Origin: Pelagibacterales bacterium SAG-MED05
Lineage (GTDB): Bacteria; Pseudomonadota; Alphaproteobacteria; Pelagibacterales; Pelagibacteraceae
Assembly: GCA_014654415.1 (NCBI GenBank)
Contig: JACWDC010000004.1
Location: forward strand, 37,375 to 101,374
Direction: 5' to 3'
DNA: 64,000 nt
Below are positions 20,920-28,714 of this stretch, in pieces. The first letter of the stretch is position 1. Each line of letters starts with the position of its first letter. Position numbers and translations under genes: made by a program. Below the pieces are notes generated by a model. It saw only the letters and a list, made by a program, of their open reading frames with translations. It searched no databases and was not told the DNA's origin.

Positions 20920-22179
20920 ATGGAAAAATATACGTGTAAATCTGTAGGTGTTATAGGAGCTGGAATTCAGGGTGTTTGTGTAGGTCTTCAATTAATTAAA
21001 AAAGGAATCCCAGTTACTATTTTTGATAGACAAGATCCTTTGTCTACAGAATTCAAACCTGCTTCTTATGGGAACGCAGGACACTTTTCTCCTTATGCAG
21101 TTTTACAGTTTAATCGTACCGATGTTTTGTATGATGTTCCTAAAATGCTTCTTAGTTCATATGGGCCTCTGGCTTTAAAGTGGAATTATGTTCCAAGGTT
21201 GATTCCCTGGATAGTAAATTATTTAAAAAACTTTAATAAAAAATCAATGTTGCATACAGCAAAGTATATGCATCAAATTTTAAGTCTATCAAATGATGCA
21301 TATGAAGAAATATTTAAGGAGATAGATACTACAAATTTAATTGACAAAAAAGGTATCATTTATGTTTGGACGAATAAAAATTTAAAAAGTAGAAAGCTAG
21401 AAATTAAAGTAAGAAATGATCTAGGTATAGAACAAAAACTTTTAACTAAAAAAGAAATTTTAGATTTAGAACCTAATTTAAATCCAGCATTTGATGCAGG
21501 CGTGATTTATGAAAAAGCTATGCATGCTAGAGATCCTCATGGGATTTTAAAAGCTATATTTAAACTTTTTTTAAGTAAAGGAGGAAAATTTATTCAAGAA
21601 AATATTACCAACCTTAAACAAGTCAATGATAACCAAACAAATATTAAATCAGATAAAAAAGAATATATTTTTGAAAAAACTGTAATTGCTTCAGGAGCTT
21701 TTTCAAAAAATTTAACTGATCAGTTAGAAGAAAATATCCCTCTAGATACTGAGCGAGGGTATCATGTTCATTTTAAAGATATGAATCATTTAATTTCTAG
21801 ACCAGTAATCTTCCTAGATAGAGGCTTTGGAATGACACCAATGAATCAAGGATTAAGAGTTGTCGGCACAGTAGAGCTAGGTGGCCTCAAAAATCCTCCT
21901 TCCAAAAAAAGAATTGATTATCTTTTAAGATGTGCAAAAGAACTTTTACCTCAACTTCAAACACATGAGGATGAGTGGTTAGGTTTTAGGCCAACTTTGC
22001 CAGATTTTTTACCCATCCTTGGCCCCTCATTGAAAAATAAAAATATTATCTACGCATTTGGCCATCATCATTTAGGCTGGACTCTAGGTGCTATAACAGG
22101 CAAAATTATTTCTGGAATAGTTGCGGAGGAGAAAACAAATTTGGATTTATCTCCCTACAGCTCTAAAAGATTTAATTAG
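20920..22179 (+). CDS. FAD-dependent D-amino-acid dehydrogenase-like oxidoreductase
   Basis: A 419-residue DAO-family flavoprotein. The dinucleotide-binding motif is VGVIGAGIQGVC near the N-terminus, and GFRPTLPDFLPILGPS near the C-terminus is typical of DadA-like D-amino-acid dehydrogenases. I start it at the ATG at 20920 and not the in-frame TTG at 20902, because a TATAAT box at 20908-20913 would place transcription at the ATG. It is followed by a DMT transporter and a 2-hydroxyacid dehydrogenase, suggesting uptake and oxidation of one small substrate. The substrate cannot be read from sequence. Confidence 0.82.
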   Translation: MEKYTCKSVGVIGAGIQGVCVGLQLIKKGIPVTIFDRQDPLSTEFKPASYGNAGHFSPYAVLQFNRTDVLYDVPKMLLSSYGPLALKWNYVPRLIPWIVNYLKNFNKKSMLHTAKYMHQILSLSNDAYEEIFKEIDTTNLIDKKGIIYVWTNKNLKSRKLEIKVRNDLGIEQKLLTKKEILDLEPNLNPAFDAGVIYEKAMHARDPHGILKAIFKLFLSKGGKFIQENITNLKQVNDNQTNIKSDKKEYIFEKTVIASGAFSKNLTDQLEENIPLDTERGYHVHFKDMNHLISRPVIFLDRGFGMTPMNQGLRVVGTVELGGLKNPPSKKRIDYLLRCAKELLPQLQTHEDEWLGFRPTLPDFLPILGPSLKNKNIIYAFGHHHLGWTLGAITGKIISGIVAEEKTNLDLSPYSSKRFN

Positions 22180-22186
22180 GAGTTTT

Positions 22187-23080
22187 TTGTCAAAAAATTA
22201 TTTAGCTTATTTATTTCTAGTGCTAGCGGCATTATTTTGGTCAGGCAATTTTATTGTCGGAAAGTTTGCTACGTTATTTGAAATTCCACCTTTAACCTTA
22301 AATGTTTTAAGATGGATTTCGGTGTGGATTATATTAATTCCTTTCACTTATAAAGAAATTTATAACAACTTACCTTATATAAAAAAGAATTGGATCGTTA
22401 TCAGCTTCATGGGAGTAATTACAATAAGCACATTCAACTCTGTCGTTTATTATGCACTTAACTATACACAAGTAATAAATGCAGTTTTAATGCTCGCAGC
22501 TATTCCTGCAGCAACAATTGTTCTTTCATCTTTAATGAAAATTGAAAAAACAAATATTTTTCAAATATTGGGATTGCTGTTATCAATTATAGGAATTGGA
22601 TCAATAATTTCTAACGGTGATATTCAAAAAATTATTTCTTTAAGTTTTAATAAAGGCGATTTGTGGATGCTAGTTTGTGTAATTACTTGGTCTCTTTATA
22701 CAACTTTACTTAAAAAACATAAATTTAAGTTTTCACAATTTACTTTAATACAGCTAATGGTTACTGCTGGACTACTTTTTTTAATACCACAATTTTTTTA
22801 TGAAAAATCTATTGGTTTAGAATTAAATTACAATAAAGCATTTTTTTTAATTCTTTTTTATGTAGTTATGTTTCCTGCGTTAGCCGCTTATTACTGCTGG
22901 CAAAAAGGTGTTCAGATAATTGGCCCAAATAGATCTACCATGTTTGTTCAATTGATGCCTTTATTCAGTGCTATAATGGCAATAATTATCTTTAATGAAA
23001 AATTTGAGTCATACCATTTTTTTGGAGCAACTTTTATATTAACTGGCATTTATTTATCTAATAGGAAAATACGTGCTTAA
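22187..23080 (+). CDS. EamA/DMT-superfamily transporter
   Basis: Ten hydrophobic segments in two EamA repeats, 297 residues from the chosen TTG start. I prefer TTG 22187 because AGGAG lies 4 bases upstream and the first span (LFLVLAALFWSGNFIVGK) follows at once; the longer frame from 22121 would overlap the previous gene by 59 bases. The drug/metabolite transporter family exports or imports small organic molecules. The substrate is unknown; the operon suggests it relates to the flanking dehydrogenases. Confidence 0.85.
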   Translation: MSKNYLAYLFLVLAALFWSGNFIVGKFATLFEIPPLTLNVLRWISVWIILIPFTYKEIYNNLPYIKKNWIVISFMGVITISTFNSVVYYALNYTQVINAVLMLAAIPAATIVLSSLMKIEKTNIFQILGLLLSIIGIGSIISNGDIQKIISLSFNKGDLWMLVCVITWSLYTTLLKKHKFKFSQFTLIQLMVTAGLLFLIPQFFYEKSIGLELNYNKAFFLILFYVVMFPALAAYYCWQKGVQIIGPNRSTMFVQLMPLFSAIMAIIIFNEKFESYHFFGATFILTGIYLSNRKIRA

Positions 23081-24023
23081 AGTTGGAGTTTTAGATGATT
23101 ATCAAGATGTATTTAATCAAATTATTGATATTGAAAAATTTAAAGAAAAATATGAATTTAAAATTTTCAATGAACCTTTTTCAACTGAAAATGAAGCAGT
23201 AGTAGCTTTAGAAGAGTTTGAAGCTCTTTTTATAATGCGAGAAAGAACTCCAATTACAAAATCTTTAATAACCTCTCTTCCAAAGTTAAAATATATTATG
23301 ACATCTGGCATGCGAAATAATGCTATTGACCTAGAAACTGCCAAAAAAAATAAGATTATAGTCTGCGGAACAGAAATTAATCCTAATCCAGCTGCAGAAA
23401 TTACATGGGCTTTAATATTAGGTTTATTAAGAAATATAAAACAAGAAGTTGATAATATGTTTCAAGGTTATTGGCAAACAACAATGGGCTTAGAATTAAA
23501 GGGTAAACTATTAGGCATTATTGGACTTGGGAAGATAGGAACCCAAGTTGCAAAAGTTGCAAAAGCTTTTGGAATGGAAGTTTGTGCTTGGAGTGAAAAT
23601 TTAGATTTAACACACGCAAATAAAATAGGGGTTCTTCCAATGACTAAAGAAGATTTATTAAAAAATTCTGATATTGTTTCACTTCATGTTGTGTTTGGAG
23701 ATAGATATAAAAATTTAATTACAAAAAAAGAGTTAGAGATGATGAAAAAATCATCTTTTTTAATCAATACCTCTAGAGGCTCAATCGTTAATGAAGGAGA
23801 TTTAATTCAGGCATTAAAAGACGAAACAATTACCGGGGCTGGTTTAGATGTTTATGATAAGGAACCATTGCCTCAAGATCACAAATTAAGATTTCTACCT
23901 AATGCTTTGTTATTACCTCATATAGGGTATGTTACAGCAGAGAACTATTCAAAATTTTATTCGCAAATGATCGAAAACCTTGAGGGATGCTTAGAAAATA
24001 AGCCCTTAAGATTAATCTCATAA
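23073..24023 (+). CDS. D-2-hydroxyacid dehydrogenase (NAD-binding)
   Basis: A 316-residue protein starting at GTG, overlapping the transporter stop by 8 bases. The nucleotide-binding domain contains GIIGLGKIGTQVAK, followed by NTSRGSIV and LDVYDKEPLP, typical of phosphoglycerate/glyoxylate/hydroxypyruvate-type dehydrogenases. The catalytic histidine is in LLPHIGYVT. The length lacks the ACT domain of SerA, so a catabolic 2-hydroxyacid enzyme is more likely than serine biosynthesis. The exact substrate is unknown. Confidence 0.85.
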   Translation: MLKVGVLDDYQDVFNQIIDIEKFKEKYEFKIFNEPFSTENEAVVALEEFEALFIMRERTPITKSLITSLPKLKYIMTSGMRNNAIDLETAKKNKIIVCGTEINPNPAAEITWALILGLLRNIKQEVDNMFQGYWQTTMGLELKGKLLGIIGLGKIGTQVAKVAKAFGMEVCAWSENLDLTHANKIGVLPMTKEDLLKNSDIVSLHVVFGDRYKNLITKKELEMMKKSSFLINTSRGSIVNEGDLIQALKDETITGAGLDVYDKEPLPQDHKLRFLPNALLLPHIGYVTAENYSKFYSQMIENLEGCLENKPLRLIS

Positions 24024-24129
24024 TCTCTATCATTTAGCACCTTCAATTCTAGGTTGTATTTGATAAACTCATTTTGAGGCTCTGATTCGTTTTAAAAAAA
24101 ACAAATCTATGCTTAATGATTGTAGGAGT

Positions 24130-24471
24130 ATGAAAAAAGTATCTGGTCTTTTGACCGCATTATTATTATTTAGTGGTTGCGCCGAGACTATGGCGTTGCT
24201 TGGACCCGCCTCTACATCTTTAGGAGGAGGAAACGTACTTCGATCCACTATTTCATCAACTGTATCTTATGGGGTAAAAAAACAAACTGGCATGTCCCCG
24301 ACACAACATGCGTTGTCTTATGCTGGAAAAGTAAATCCTAAGAAGAAAAAAGAATCATGCGTATCATTTCTTGAAAAAACCAACTCAGAAATATGTGCAA
24401 TTTTGAAAAGACGACTTATTTTAACAAAATCTAAAATAAAATTCTTAGACTCTGATATCAAACCTGAATAA
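24130..24471 (+). CDS. Small lipoprotein, first of a tandem pair
   Basis: From the ATG at 24130 the protein is 113 residues, with a lipoprotein signal and lipobox ending at C17 (LFSGC). I chose this start over the ATG at 24109 because it aligns with the MKKV start of the neighbouring paralogue. AGGAG is present but only one base before this ATG. The mature part shares with the next protein an ETMALLGP segment, SYGVKKQTG, and two spaced cysteines. I do not recognise the family. Confidence 0.7.
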   Translation: MKKVSGLLTALLLFSGCAETMALLGPASTSLGGGNVLRSTISSTVSYGVKKQTGMSPTQHALSYAGKVNPKKKKESCVSFLEKTNSEICAILKRRLILTKSKIKFLDSDIKPE

Positions 24472-24588
24472 GAAAACTTAAATTTCATCTACCATAAGTT
24501 GTGTTAATAAAAATTTAAATAATCAAAATTAGCTTTTTTTTACAAAAGAAGCAGATATATAAAATCAATTAACACATACCAGTAAATT

Positions 24589-25032
24589 ATGAAGAAAGTA
24601 TTTTTTTTATTATCAAGTCTATTTTTGTTAAATGGATGTGCCGAAACAGTAGCATTATTGGGCCCAGTTGGGGGAGCATCTAATGGAAAAATGCTTCAGT
24701 CTTCTTTAAATTCAGTAATAAGTTATGGAGTTAAAAAACAAACAGGAAAATCTCCTTTAGAACACGCTCTTGCATATGCAGAAGAAAAAAATCCTGAGAA
24801 AAAGCAAGAGACTTGTATTTCTTTTATCAAAAAAACAAGATCTGAATTTTGTACGATTTTAAATAAACAAATATCATTAACAAATATTGCAGTAAAAGAG
24901 AAAACATTAGCTATTGTGAAAAAATATCCTAAAAATATTAAAACTAAAAATATAACTGTTTTGAAAAAAATTGTTAAATCTTCAAAAATAGAAGAACTAG
25001 CTAAAAATTCAGATATTTTTAAAAGAAGGTAA
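24589..25032 (+). CDS. Small lipoprotein, second of a tandem pair
   Basis: A 147-residue protein with a lipoprotein signal, lipobox LLNGC and acylated C17 predicted. It is a clear paralogue of the upstream gene: both carry CAETxALLGP, a SYGVKKQTGxSP motif near residue 50, and a later CxSFxxKTxSExCxIL pattern. It has an extra lysine-rich C-terminal tail of about 35 residues. It is probably anchored in the outer or inner membrane facing the periplasm. Function unknown. Confidence 0.75.
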   Translation: MKKVFFLLSSLFLLNGCAETVALLGPVGGASNGKMLQSSLNSVISYGVKKQTGKSPLEHALAYAEEKNPEKKQETCISFIKKTRSEFCTILNKQISLTNIAVKEKTLAIVKKYPKNIKTKNITVLKKIVKSSKIEELAKNSDIFKRR

Positions 25033-25038
25033 CTTTAA

Positions 25039-25060
25039 GCCCTACCTTTTGTGATGGGGC
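25039..25060. repeat. Hairpin between the lipoprotein gene and the metY remnant
   Basis: An imperfect 8-base stem (GCCCTACC with GATGGGGC, one mismatch and one G-T pair) with a 6-base loop. No T-tract follows on the plus strand. On the minus strand it sits 7 bases after the stop codon of the metY-like remnant, the same relation as the hairpin after intact metY. Confidence 0.35.
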
Positions 25061-25067
25061 AAAAAAT

Positions 25068-25103
25068 TTAAGCTGCTAAAGCTTGTTTAATGTCTGCAAT
25101 AAT
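25068..25103 (-). pseudogene. Remnant of a metY 3' end
   Basis: Read on the minus strand, these 36 bases encode IIADIKQALAA and a stop, identical in protein to the last residues of the intact metY (25499 onward) but with several synonymous base differences. The rhodanese gene stop codon overlaps it by one base. It looks like the leftover end of a second metY copy, or the scar of a recombination event that brought the rhodanese gene between two metY ends. Confidence 0.6.
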
Positions 25104-25462
25104 TAAGTAGTAGGAAGTCCTGAATTTTCCCAACCAGTAAAACCATCTGAAACATTTACACAATTGTAACCTTCTTCATTTAATAACTCGGCTGCGCTTT
25201 GTGATCTAATACCTATTCCACACATAGTTAAAACTTCATATTCTTGATTGATATTTAAGTCTTTAAATTCCTTAAAAAAATTTTCATTAACAATTCCTCC
25301 TCCAAATTCTAAGGATAGAAAATGAGCTTTTAATCCAATTTTTTCACCATCAGGTTTACCTACTTGATCCCATTCTTCTTTGGTTCTCACGTCAAGCAAA
25401 ATACTTTTTGGATTATTTTTTATATAATCTTTTATTTCATGGCTTGGTATCTGTTTAATCAT
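25103..25462 (-). CDS. Single-domain rhodanese-like protein
   Basis: A 119-residue rhodanese domain. It has the LLDVRTKEEW entry motif and an active-site loop MCGIGIRSQ whose cysteine is C81, followed by a C-terminal GFTGWENSGLP. Such proteins carry persulfide sulfur from a donor to acceptors such as thiols or cyanide. It lies 36 bases downstream of metY on the same strand, separated by a strong hairpin, which suggests a link to sulfur amino acid metabolism. Confidence 0.88.
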   Translation of the reverse strand: MIKQIPSHEIKDYIKNNPKSILLDVRTKEEWDQVGKPDGEKIGLKAHFLSLEFGGGIVNENFFKEFKDLNINQEYEVLTMCGIGIRSQSAAELLNEEGYNCVNVSDGFTGWENSGLPTT

Positions 25463-25469
25463 ATTTATT

Positions 25470-25494
25470 TTAACCCCACCTCAAGTGGGGTTAA
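25470..25494 (-). terminator. Hairpin between metY and the rhodanese gene
   Basis: A perfect 10-base stem (TTAACCCCAC pairing with GTGGGGTTAA) with a 5-base loop, seven bases into the intergenic spacing after metY. On the minus strand it is followed by AAAATAAAT and not by a T-tract, so it may be a partial terminator or an RNA-stabilising hairpin. Confidence 0.45.
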
Positions 25495-25498
25495 ATAT

Positions 25499-26791
25499 TT
25501 AAGCTGCTAAAGCCTGTTTAATATCAGCAATGATATCGTCTGGATGTTCAATGCCTATTGAAAGCCTAACATAACCCGGTGTTACACCAGCTGCCAACAA
25601 CTCTTCATCACTTAATTGACTATGTGTCGTTGTTGCTGGATGAATCGCTAAACTTCTAGCATCTCCAATGTTAGCAACATGATAAAGCATCTTTAAATTG
25701 TCAATGAATTTAGAACCAGCTTCTCTAGTACCAACATCCATTCCAACTAATGAACCGTATCCACCCTTCATGTATTTCTTAGCTCTTTCTTTAATCTCAC
25801 CTTGGTGATTAGTAGGGTAGATTATATTTTTAACTTTCTTTTGTGTTTCTAAGAAAGAGACTACTTTTTCTGCATTGCTGCAGTGTTGTTTCATTCTAAG
25901 AGCAACAGTTTCCAAACCTTGAATAATTTGAAAAGCATTGAATGGACTTAATGGAGCACCTAAGTCTCTAAGTAAAACCACTCTTGCTCTAATTGCAAAA
26001 GGAATGTTAGCTCCTGTTAATTGAGGAACTGCATCCGCCCAAATAGCACCACCATAACTTTGATCTGGCTCATTCATTAATGGTTGTCTTTTTCTGTCTT
26101 TTGTCCAGTCAAAGTTACCACCATCTACAATGATCCCACCTATGGAAGTTCCATGACCTCCGATATATTTTGTCAAAGAATGCATTACTACTGCAGCACC
26201 ATGAGCCAAAGGTTTACATATTACAGGTGAAGCAGTGTTATCTATAAATAAAGGTATTCCTTTTTTTCTACCAATATCTGCAACTTCTTTAATTGGAAAA
26301 ACACGAAGATAAGGATTTGGACAAGATTCACCATAGTAAGCTCTAGTTTTATCATCAGTTAATTTTTCAAAGTTTTTTGGATCTGCAGGGTCTGCAAACC
26401 TAACTTCAACACCTTGTAATCTTAATTGATTTTTAAATAGATTTACCGTACCTCCGTAAAGATCTGTAGAAGCAACAATGTTGTCACCAGCTTTAGCTAC
26501 GTTTAGAATACAATAAGCTGATGCCGCTTGACCAGAACCAACTGCCACCGCAGCTAAGCCGCCTTCTAATGCAGCAACTCTTTTCTCAAGAACATCACAT
26601 GTTGGATTCATAATTCTTGTATAAATGTTACCAAATTCTTTCAAACCAAATAAATTTGCCGCTGTTTCAGCATTTTTAAATTGATAAGAAGAGGTTTGAT
26701 AAATTGGAACAGCTACCGCTGTTGTTGCTGGGTCGCTTCTATACTCACCACCATGCAAACCAATAGTTTCTGGATGTTTAAAATTAGCCAT
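25499..26791 (-). CDS. metY: O-acetylhomoserine sulfhydrylase (MetY)
   Basis: A 430-residue PLP enzyme of the Cys/Met metabolism family. The lysine that binds PLP is K208 in HSLTKYIGGHG, and the length matches O-acetylhomoserine aminocarboxypropyltransferase and not the shorter MetB. It makes homocysteine directly from O-acetylhomoserine and sulfide (or methylated thiols). The start has a strong AAGGAGG (26805-26799) 7 bases upstream. Expression is probably shut off by SAM through two stacked riboswitches in the leader. Confidence 0.93.
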   Translation of the reverse strand: MANFKHPETIGLHGGEYRSDPATTAVAVPIYQTSSYQFKNAETAANLFGLKEFGNIYTRIMNPTCDVLEKRVAALEGGLAAVAVGSGQAASAYCILNVAKAGDNIVASTDLYGGTVNLFKNQLRLQGVEVRFADPADPKNFEKLTDDKTRAYYGESCPNPYLRVFPIKEVADIGRKKGIPLFIDNTASPVICKPLAHGAAVVMHSLTKYIGGHGTSIGGIIVDGGNFDWTKDRKRQPLMNEPDQSYGGAIWADAVPQLTGANIPFAIRARVVLLRDLGAPLSPFNAFQIIQGLETVALRMKQHCSNAEKVVSFLETQKKVKNIIYPTNHQGEIKERAKKYMKGGYGSLVGMDVGTREAGSKFIDNLKMLYHVANIGDARSLAIHPATTTHSQLSDEELLAAGVTPGYVRLSIGIEHPDDIIADIKQALAA

Positions 26792-26798
26792 TTTTTTT

Positions 26799-26870
26799 CC
26801 TCCTTTTTAGTACTTCGACGATATGTCGGGCGTACAATATAGTTCAAATACCCGGTTTTGATTTGAGAAT
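26799..26870 (-). ncRNA. SAM-V riboswitch aptamer covering the metY ribosome-binding site
   Basis: Downstream of the SAM-II terminator the leader folds as an H-type pseudoknot: TCAAAT (26866-26861) pairs with ATTTGA (26849-26844), and CGGG in its loop (26854-26851) pairs with CCCG (26830-26827). The 3' side is CTAAAAAGGAGG (26810-26799), which merges the conserved ligand-binding strand with the Shine-Dalgarno sequence. This is the known SAM-V layout, where SAM binding hides the ribosome-binding site. The tandem SAM-II/SAM-V arrangement has been described for Pelagibacter metY. Confidence 0.82.
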
Positions 26871-26875
26871 GTTTC

Positions 26876-26904
26876 AAAAAAAAACCACCGGCTAAAGCGG
26901 TGGT
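26876..26904 (-). terminator. Intrinsic terminator of the SAM-II riboswitch
   Basis: ACCACC (26904-26899) pairs with GGTGGT (26889-26884), with an inner GC/GC pair and a TTTA loop, followed by a run of nine T's. The 5' and loop part CGCTTTAGC (26899-26891) is a perfect complement of GCTAAAGCG (26926-26918) in the upstream aptamer. Terminator and antiterminator are therefore mutually exclusive. Confidence 0.85.
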
Positions 26905-26910
26905 CATTAG

Positions 26911-26968
26911 ACTTAGTCGCTTTAGCTGGACTTTTTGAGCGCTCAGCAATTTGAATTAAATCAGCGCT
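26911..26968 (-). ncRNA. SAM-II riboswitch aptamer
   Basis: The leader begins with AGCGCTGATTTAA and shows the SAM-II pseudoknot. Helix 1 is AGCGCT (26968-26963) with AGCGCT (26943-26938). Helix 2 joins GCTG in the loop (26947-26944) with CAGC (26928-26925), and the conserved AGCTAAA follows. Helix 2 and the antiterminator share bases, so SAM binding should free the terminator just downstream and stop transcription of metY. The expected transcription start coincides with the aptamer's first base. Confidence 0.88.
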
Positions 26969-26974
26969 AAAAAC

Positions 26975-27003
26975 ACTTAACTACCTTTCTTATTTGCTGT
27001 CAA
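26975..27003 (-). promoter_or_regulatory. Promoter of the metY leader
   Basis: On the minus strand, TTGACA (27003-26998) is followed by a 17-base spacer and TTAAGT (26980-26975). Transcription would begin at about 26968, the first base of the SAM-II helix. The remaining bases up to 27107 hold no other gene that I can see, only the divergent start region of soxB. Confidence 0.6.
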
Positions 27004-27107
27004 GTTGTATATAAATACTCCAATTTCAAGCTTTATAGCCTTACATACTGATACCTTTTTGCCTTGGAATCCTTTTGTTATTCTCGACTTTTTTGCTAGT
27101 TTGAGCT

Positions 27108-28358
27108 GTGAAAAAAAAATATTCAATTTTTACTCTTATAAAAAACTCTTTTTCCAATAATGAAAATTGGAAGAAGATGTGGAAAAGTCCGAGGCCTAAG
27201 AAAACCTACGATGTAATTGTAGTAGGTGGTGGAGGGCATGGATTAGGTACTGCTTATTATTTAGCAAAGGAACATGGAATAAAAAATATTGCAGTCATAG
27301 AAAAAGGCTGGTTAGGAGGTGGAAATACTGGGCGGAATACTACAATTATAAGATCCAATTATCTCTGGAATGAAAGCGCTAATCTTTATGATCATTCAAT
27401 AAAGTTATGGGAAAATCTATCTCAAGAATTAAATTATAACATGATGTTTAGCCAAAGAGGTGTGATGAATTTAGCTCACAACGAGCATGACATTAAAGAG
27501 ATGAAAAGAAGAGTAAGTGCTAACAGACTTAACGGACTGGACACTCAGTGGTTAGAAACAAAAGAAATCAAAAAATTAGTTCCTATAATGAATACAGATA
27601 ATTTAAGGTACCCGGTTTTAGGTGCTGCTTTTCAACCAAGAGGTGGAGTGGCAAGGCACGATGCTATTGCCTGGGGTTTTGCGATGAGAGCAGACGAAAT
27701 GGGAGTTGATATTATTCAAAACTGTGAAGCTCAAAGTATTAAAACAAGGAGTGGTAAAGTCGAAGGAGTTAAAACTTCTAAAGGTTTTATAAGAGCAAAA
27801 AAAGTAGCAGTTGTAGCCTCAGGTCATACTAGTGTATTAGCAAAAACAGCTGGTGTAAGGTTGCCATTACAAAGCAGACCTTTGCAAGCTTTAGTTTCTG
27901 AACCTATTAAACCTATTATCAATACAGTTGTAATGTCTAACGCTGTGCACGCTTATGTAAGCCAATCAGACAAAGGTGAACTAGTTATTGGCGCTGGAAC
28001 GGATGGATACAATTCATTTACGCAAAGAGGAGGGTATGATGTTATCGAAGAAACAGTACGTGCCATTGTTGAGCTTTACCCAATATTTGGAAAGATGAAA
28101 ATGTTACGTCAATGGGGAGGGATAGTAGATATTTGTCCTGACGCTAGTCCAATAATAAGCAAATGTGAAATTAAAGGATTATATTTTAATTGTGGTTGGG
28201 GGACAGGTGGGTTTAAAGCTACACCAGGTAGTGCAAATGTTTTTGCACACACAGTTGCTAATGATGAGCCGCATAAAATAAATGCTCCTTTTAATTTAGA
28301 AAGATTTTCTGATGGTAGACTTATAGACGAACACGGAGCAGCTGCAGTAGCACATTAG
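27108..28358 (+). CDS. soxB: Sarcosine oxidase, beta subunit
   Basis: A 416-residue flavoprotein of the heterotetrameric sarcosine oxidase. The FAD motif is [16 protein letters not shown] (about 38-53), and the HD in GGVARHD (H184) aligns with the histidine that binds FMN covalently in corynebacterial enzymes. It oxidises N-methylglycine to glycine and formaldehyde or methylene-tetrahydrofolate. The start is GTG. It opens the soxB-soxD-soxA-soxG operon, whose gaps are 2-3 bases or negative. Confidence 0.95.
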   Translation: MKKKYSIFTLIKNSFSNNENWKKMWKSPRPKKTYDVIVVGGGGHGLGTAYYLAKEHGIKNIAVIEKGWLGGGNTGRNTTIIRSNYLWNESANLYDHSIKLWENLSQELNYNMMFSQRGVMNLAHNEHDIKEMKRRVSANRLNGLDTQWLETKEIKKLVPIMNTDNLRYPVLGAAFQPRGGVARHDAIAWGFAMRADEMGVDIIQNCEAQSIKTRSGKVEGVKTSKGFIRAKKVAVVASGHTSVLAKTAGVRLPLQSRPLQALVSEPIKPIINTVVMSNAVHAYVSQSDKGELVIGAGTDGYNSFTQRGGYDVIEETVRAIVELYPIFGKMKMLRQWGGIVDICPDASPIISKCEIKGLYFNCGWGTGGFKATPGSANVFAHTVANDEPHKINAPFNLERFSDGRLIDEHGAAAVAH

Positions 28359-28360
28359 AT

Positions 28361-28711
28361 ATGATTTTAATAAATTGCCCATATTGCGGTGAAAGAGATC
28401 AATCAGAGTTTTCTAATGGAGGTGAAGCTCATGTAGCTAGACCAGAAAACTCTGATAGTCTTAACGATAAAGACTGGGGTCAATATGTTTTTTATCGGGA
28501 TAATCCTAAAGGAATTTTTTATGAACGTTGGGTTCACTCTCACGGGTGTAGAAAATGGTTTAATGCAGTTAGAAACACAGCTACAGATGAAATATTAAAA
28601 ATTTATAAGGTAGATGAAAAAACACCTAAAATAGATAGTTTTACCAATACTTTAAAGACTCCTTCAGGAGAACCAAAAGTTGGATCTGGAAATTTCACAG
28701 TAAAGAAATAA
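28361..28711 (+). CDS. soxD: Sarcosine oxidase, delta subunit
   Basis: A 116-residue protein with the zinc-binding start INCPYCGERD and a later HSHGCRKWF, the standard SoxD pattern of cysteines and histidine. It is the small structural subunit of the tetramer. It starts 2 bases after soxB. Length and motifs fit fully. Confidence 0.94.
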   Translation: MILINCPYCGERDQSEFSNGGEAHVARPENSDSLNDKDWGQYVFYRDNPKGIFYERWVHSHGCRKWFNAVRNTATDEILKIYKVDEKTPKIDSFTNTLKTPSGEPKVGSGNFTVKK

Positions 28712-28714
28712 TTT

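Noticed and set aside
22121-22186. An extra 22-codon N-terminal extension of the DMT transporter
   Set aside because: It would overlap the previous gene by 59 bases. A TTG with AGGAG four bases upstream and the first membrane span directly after gives a better start.
24024-24129. Possible tRNA or small RNA in the gap before the first lipoprotein gene
   Set aside because: No tRNA arms, T-loop consensus or stable hairpin with a T-run could be found.
26713-26949. A 78-codon frame on the minus strand overlapping the metY start and leader
   Set aside because: It runs through both SAM riboswitch elements and the terminator, and the structured RNA explains the sequence better than a protein would.
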